Part shown: in pieces, positions 59,227 through 64,000 of the stretch
Layout of the letters: every line of letters begins with the position of its first letter
How positions within the stretch are numbered: position 1 is the stretch's first letter
NCBI GenBank assembly: GCA_037074705.1
Contig: CM073591.1
Coordinates: 90,438,032-90,502,031 of the forward strand
DNA length: 64,000 bases
Direction of reading: 5' to 3'
Origin: Zhengitettix transpicula
Lineage: Eukaryota; Arthropoda; Insecta; Orthoptera; Tetrigidae
Position numbers and translations under genes: made by a program
Notes under the pieces: generated by a model
What the model saw: only the letters and a program-made list of their open reading frames with translations
Databases searched by the model: none
Told to the model about the DNA's origin: nothing

Positions 59227-60587
59227 TGTAATGCATTGAGGGAATGCATTGTTTCGGAACAGCGCACATGTTGGGAAAAGGACGCAAGGGCAAAATAATT
59301 ACGGGTCCTGTCTCGATGTGACAAGACAGAGCGGCAAGACATTTATTTCGGATGAAGGGTCTGGGCCGGCACAGGAAGTTGCAATGTGTACTTACGACGT
59401 ATAGAGCAAAAAAAAGAGCACGTGGGTGGCCGGGTCGCAGGAGGTATCGGTTTAAGAGAGGCATTCGAGTAGCCGGTCTCAAAGTGATTATGTTAGGGCA
59501 GGCTATTGTCTCTGATTTATGGTCTGCCAAGTGGCGTATTTACTTAGGATTTGTAAGGAAGGGTCTTGTGCAAGTCTTGTGAGGACGACAAGTCCAGAGT
59601 AATTGAGGGTGCAAAGTAATTGCGGGTCCTGTCTCGATGTGACATGACGGAGGGGCTAGCTATTTTGCTAAGGAACTGCAGCTGCAGATTGTAAATCTCA
59701 GTAATGGAGATTCTGTCACCGCGAAGATGCGACGTGGGTCTTGGAACAAGAGGAAACGAGGATGCTAGTAGTATAAATAGAAGCGATAAACTATTGTGAT
59801 TCAGTCAGCGTGGAAGAGGGGTGCTGTGAGCATCGTGAGAAGAGTCAGCGTGGGAGAGGGGTGCTGTATGCATCGAGGAGTTTTGGAGATAGAGTGGAGT
59901 TGTAACTTGTAAGTTAGTTGGAGATGAGTGTCAGAGCGGAGGGTACGGAGAAAGAAAGCAGCCTGCGAGAGGAATAGAAAGTTATTCAACTATAAACATT
60001 TTAATATGCAGAAGTTCAATCTGTAGTAGTATCAAAATTTGATTACTGTCTTCAATGGTAGGAGACCAGGATACAACATCCAGCGTCGAGTGGTGTCACC
60101 ACGAGCAACTGGGATATCCTTCGCCGGGTATGGAGAACCAGCTATCGTCGAACCAGTAATATGTGTTAGAGTCAGTGTGTGTAAACGTCCAATCTATAAA
60201 GTGCGTGTTTAATGAACGAGCCAAAGGTTCCTGAGAAATCGTGAGTTGAAATTTATGGTATTAACATGTGAAAACGTAATTAAAGGATACAGTCAGATAT
60301 CGTTCTCTTCTTGTGTTAGTAAAATAAACTCTTGTAAATTTAGAAGCAATCTATAGAATAAGTTCGTTAATAAGTTTCGTCGATACTTCTGTTTAATTTA
60401 AAGGTAAATGTTGGGTTCTTTTAATATTTAAATTCTGTCCGTTATCAAACCCAGTAGAGACCCATGAGAGAAAGAGATCTTTTTAAAATATTAAATGTAT
60501 AATTGTAAATTCAGATAATTGTTAATAATATTTATTAGTTGTTCATAAATATTATTTTTTTTATTTATACGCCTTTATGTGGTTATT

Positions 60588-60590
<3 letters not shown>
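59227..60590 (+). mobile_element. Solo LTR (1.36 kb) with TATA box and initiator
   Basis: Begins TGTAATGCATTG after an ATATATAT run and ends GGTTATTACA before another (AT)n run. The 3' half shares TTATCAAACCCAGTAGAG and neighbouring bases with the LTRs at 7835 and 15001, while the 5' half is different. TATAAATA (59772-59779) is followed 31 bp later by TCAGTC (59801-59806), a textbook core promoter, so transcription probably starts near 59803. Internal direct repeats lie at 59290/59614 and 59804/59844. No coding interior is present. The short frames inside it are not genes. Confidence 0.75.
59772..59806 (+). promoter_or_regulatory. LTR core promoter: TATA plus initiator
   Basis: TATAAATA and the arthropod initiator TCAGTC are spaced with the initiator A 31 bp from the first T of the TATA box. 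It would mark the U3/R boundary of the LTR. Confidence 0.6.

Positions 60591-60619
<29 letters not shown>
60591..60619. repeat. (AT)n tract at the LTR 3' boundary
   Basis: Alternating AT run directly after the terminal ATTACA, mirroring the ATATATAT before the LTR start. Confidence 0.9.
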
Positions 60620-60623
<4 letters not shown>

Positions 60624-60884
60624 TATAATATGTGTTTTCAAATGGAAGATTTCAAGCTGTTACTTATTATAAGGCTGAAAGTACATAGTCGAAAAAGTTA
60701 TCCATGTTTAGTGCAGCCATACAATCGTTTATGCTTTGAATATTTATATAATTATTTTTCAAATAATTTTGCACTTAGTTTGTTTTAACTACTAAGGCAA
60801 TATTCTCCTATTTGCCTTAAATATTAAGTAATATCAGGAAAAAACATATGAGGACGGAAATTCAAAAATGAGAGTTCCACTGCT

Positions 60885-61210
60885 AGGTTAGGAGATGAGC
60901 GGCTGAGGAAGCAGTTCTTTTGGTTGGCTTCGAGATCCGACGGCCATGGTGACCGCAGCGCCCTCAGGCCACGGGTCCATTGTTCCATACCCCGTTCCGT
61001 CCCCGCAACACAAATGAAGCCAAATTGGCAGAAAATTGCGGATCCCCGCTAGTGTGGGAGTTATTAAAATGTAAATACGGTCGCGGCAAGTGCGCCAGGG
61101 CGTCCGCCCACACCATTGTCACCGCTAACTGATCTATCAGGGTTTCTATGCGGCTAACGGGCCCACTAATATCTGCCTCGACGATGCATACAATTCGCGT
61201 AATTCTAAAG
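60885..61210. other. GC-rich island, candidate conserved non-coding element
   Basis: High GC with CGACGGCCATGGTGACCGC and GGGCGTCCGCCCACACCATTG. GATCTATCAG and TGTAAATA (forkhead-like) lie nearby. There is no recognisable frame. Confidence 0.3.
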
Positions 61211-61506
61211 CTGTACGCTTCGACAAATACACTGCACTATAGCTCAAACATAAAAATTTGTGTAAGCCAGTGAAGGGTCGTCACTTGCCATTACCAACAA
61301 ACCCCTATACACGAAGGGCTAAAATTGTGACGATTGTTTTACAATTTATGCGTACAGTAAACTTCGTAATAAATTTCTAAAGAAAGTAATTGGCTCGGTG
61401 TCAACCCTGGGACATGTGAGTTACTCTCAACTCGTTCCAATTAAGCTTCTACTAAATACAGTAAGATCTCAAATCAATCAGGAATTTGCAGAAAGTGAAG
61501 ATACGC
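61211..61506. other. Short gene-free stretch
   Basis: Nothing recognisable between the GC-rich island and the Tc1 relic. Confidence 0.45.
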
Positions 61507-62555
61507 TGACTGGCCAGATTATATGAGAAATTGACGTTTTAAGTTTATAATATCGTTCGGAAGTAAATAGAATGCCAGACTGACGGAAGAAGACAAGCAG
61601 ACAGTAGAAGCGATTTGTTTTTGAGGATATTGGTGAACGATACGATTTAACAGCATTTGACGATTGTTGACGATCGGAGCCATGAAGAGAGTACCAGCGA
61701 AACAGCTGGATTTGTTTCATGTTCAAAGCAGCTGTTATTAAAGTGAAAATAGGATCTGAACGTGCTAGTTGTGAATGCTCTGGCAGAACAGAGTGACAAG
61801 AATCAAACTAATGTAGTTATTAATCACCGTTTCTTTCAAATGATGTCTGAACGCAGGGTTCACTGTTCACTGAAGCATATGGGACATCAGGTCCGTTCCA
61901 ACAACATTCCTGTCTGCCTTGTATATATACTTTACACTGGTCCATATACTATATATTTAGAAGAAACTGTATGGCCAATAATTGGCAGAAAAAGCTTGGT
62001 CCGATGAATCAAGGGAATGAAAGGGTGAGAATTTTGGTGAAACAGAACATTGATCAGCACAACCTTTGATGCTGATGGAGGTAAAGTAATGAATTGGAGC
62101 ATGTTTTCCTGATACGATTTGCACTCTTCAGTTCGTGTGGAACAACGTCTGAAGATCTAATCATACCTAAGCATGGTTGCTGATAAACTTCATCTTATCA
62201 CGTTGAAGGCGTATCCCAATGTAAATCACTACTTCCAACATTACAGTGCCATGTGCAAGAATGATTTCACGAACATGAATAAGGCTTTACAATACTTTTT
62301 GGGCGCATACAATCTCCAAATCTCAATCCAATTGAGCATTTATGAGACGAAGTATACAGAGAATCTAGTATCTGGATTCTCAACCATACAATGTCACACA
62401 TCTGGGCAGTGCTATTCATCATTATAGTATTGGTTTCATCCCATCACCTTTCAACATATCGTCGAGTCAATGACCAGAAGAATCGCGGCGGTGTTGAAGG
62501 TAAAAGGGGTCGCAACAAAATACTGATGGGGTGTACATAATAATCTGTCCAGTCA
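61507..62555 (+). mobile_element. Tc1-like DNA transposon relic with both inverted ends
   Basis: The left end TGACTGGCCAGATTATATG (61507) matches the inverted right end TGACTGGACAGATTATTATG (62555 inward). The 1.05-kb distance just fits a Tc1 transposase of about 340 codons. A TA dinucleotide lies close to each end, but the exact termini and target duplication are uncertain. Confidence 0.75.
61572..62515 (+). pseudogene. Tc1 transposase pseudogene
   Basis: ATG at 61572 starts MP, and after a 1-bp loss LTEEDKQTVEAI follows, the usual Tc1 N-terminus. Later come VHCSLKHMGH, WSDES (interrupted), GGKVMNWSMFS, ADKLHLITLKAYPNV, QSPNLNPIEHL and VESMTRRIAAVLK. That is the canonical order of the Tc1 DDE domain: SDESRF, GGSVMVWG-FS, D-LHP-M, NPIEHLWD, ESM-RR--AV. 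The Trp after HL is a stop codon, and at least four frameshifts occur. It is dead. Confidence 0.85.
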
Positions 62556-63785
62556 ACATGAATAGGGTGTTGTTGAAACTTCTGGTTATGCCAACGTTAA
62601 CACAGAATTTTAGGAACAGAAAATCTGCTTAAACAGCAGAGTATAAAATTTTTTAAAAAATTCCAGTGTAAGATCTTTCCAGATTCTTCAGTTGTTCTCA
62701 GACATCAACGAGTTAACTTAATTTTTTTGTAAATACTCATTTAAGTTTTTATTTCTGTGTAACTGAATCTTAATGTATTATAAAGTTGATAGAAACATGA
62801 CCGGAAAAGTTGTAGTGTAGTAACCTTTAGTTAATCGTTTTTAATTATCGGTTAATCAGATTTCTACATCTCATGTGAAGTTTAATAATAAATTTAATAA
62901 TTTTTCATTCTGTGACAACAATTATTCCAGGGAATCCTCAAGATATAAATGGACATATATGAATATATACTAACTCATTGTGTAAAATTTGTAGAACAAT
63001 GACGGAATTAAGAGAATTGAATAAAATTCAATTTCAGACCAATTCAATGGCACCGTATAATAAAACGTTTGGTCAGGACATCGACTGCTCGCTTTAAATC
63101 CAATCCATCAATGTAGTAAAAATTAAAGGGATATTTGCCAGAAGACACGAGTCATATCTATTATTCACACAACTACCTGATCACAAGCCTTTTTTAACCT
63201 GAAACGACGGTGGCCCACAGAGTTGCTGACAGACAAATTCATGAGTTACAATGATCCATCGCATTGCCTACACTTGGGCTGAAGCTGAACGATCCGTCAC
63301 TGCAGCACAGACGAGATGTCCGTCATCACAGTCCTTGATTTATTGCCATATATTCCTTGTGGTCGAATTTCTTCGGTCCATTACCTCTACACCAGCACTT
63401 TAGCGGCATGATGCCCCTCGCGAGCAAAAAATGGCGGTACGAAAATCCACTGTCACGCAGACCAGCCATTAGTGCTCGTTAAATACTCTGAAAGCACGAC
63501 GGAGCATATTGATTCTTATAAAAATATTGTCTGTCTGTTGACTCTAATACAATATCTCACCAATTTTTTCATTGTTAATTAAGAAGGCAATGCAGTGCCA
63601 AAGAATTATTTATGAAAATCTAATCAGTTGCTTGAATTGCTCGGATTAATTATTATTTTAAGTTTCACGTGTCTTTGAATTTTCCTTCATTTAGCTGCAA
63701 TTTTTAAAAACCATGAATGTATTTACATTAGCAGATTGCTTGTAATTTTACGTATAACTTATTACATCTAGTTTCCCGAGTATAT
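62556..63785. other. No recognisable gene
   Basis: AT-rich, with a GC-richer patch at about 63170-63480 that has no recognisable frame. Confidence 0.4.
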
Positions 63786-64000
63786 TGTAATAATCAACAA
63801 GACGTTAATTAAATGAAATAATCAACAAGAATTTAAAATATATAATTATTTATTTTCATTTTGTTGCTTTAACTCACAAACAATTACAATTTAAAATTTT
63901 AGATCTCAGGGTCTCTACTGGGTTTGATAATTGACACAACAAGTTGTTTTTTAAAAAAACTAATTAACACACAGTTTATAATTCACACAGACTATATGTC
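63786..64000 (-). mobile_element. LTR, minus strand, cut by the window end
   Basis: Read on the minus strand it ends GATTATTACA followed by ATATA, the same end and target as the other LTRs. It contains TTATCAAACCCAGTAGAG at 63934-63917, then ACCCTGAGATCT. Only the 3' 215 bp is in the window, so whether an internal region adjoins it cannot be seen. Confidence 0.7.

Noticed and set aside
59213..59582. 105- and 76-codon frames near 59.2-59.6 kb
   Set aside because: Both fall almost entirely inside the LTR that starts at 59227, overlap each other on opposite strands, and have no coding features.
1..64000. CRISPR arrays, operons or other prokaryotic systems
   Set aside because: No spaced direct-repeat array, no dense gene packing and no ribosome-binding-site pattern. 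LINE, Tc1, SINE and LTR relics show the DNA is from an animal nucleus.

Overview
This is animal, almost certainly insect, nuclear DNA. It is strongly AT-rich, has no convincing host protein-coding gene in 64 kb, and is littered with small transposon relics and (AT)n tracts. The reverse-transcriptase and RNase H fragments resemble non-LTR families I associate with arthropods, and cockroach or termite relatives (Polyneoptera) are my best guess. That placement is inference from style and was not checked by any search.

Layout. 0-7.8 kb: AT-rich DNA with one GC-rich island (about 480-835) and a long (AT)n tract. 7.8-19.2 kb: the densest transposon zone. It holds two related LTRs (one still joined to a primer-binding site), two non-LTR reverse-transcriptase relics, a 90-bp TTAA-flanked piggyBac-type MITE, four copies of an undescribed ~540-bp retroposon (called RP540 here), a 225-bp foldback, a tRNA-like remnant and an RNase H tail relic. 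19.2-42.4 kb: mostly quiet AT-rich DNA with isolated GC-rich islands, three more RP540 copies, a tRNA-derived SINE-like remnant and a candidate TATA promoter near 38.66 kb. 42.4-51.8 kb: a foldback containing a poly(A)-tailed RP540 copy, a second foldback bounded by hammerhead-like motifs, and further RP540 and non-LTR relics. 51.8-64 kb: a GATA-site cluster, another reverse-transcriptase relic, a cluster of three RP540 copies on the minus strand, a 1.36-kb LTR with a clear TATA/initiator pair, a decayed Tc1 element with both inverted repeats, and a minus-strand LTR cut by the window end.

The most interesting signals are these. (1) RP540: thirteen copies, 5' hairpins, 5' truncations, poly(A) or (TA)n tails, and a shared open frame without an ATG. 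(2) Dispersed motifs with the hammerhead-ribozyme layout CUGAUGA / stem II / GAAA, two of them facing each other at the ends of a foldback. (3) A piggyBac MITE whose empty site survives in a paralogous repeat elsewhere in the window. (4) An LTR family that sits in (AT)n at every visible boundary. The scattered GC-rich islands in otherwise AT-rich gene-free DNA look like regulatory or conserved non-coding DNA of a large intergenic or intronic region, but conservation cannot be judged from one sequence.
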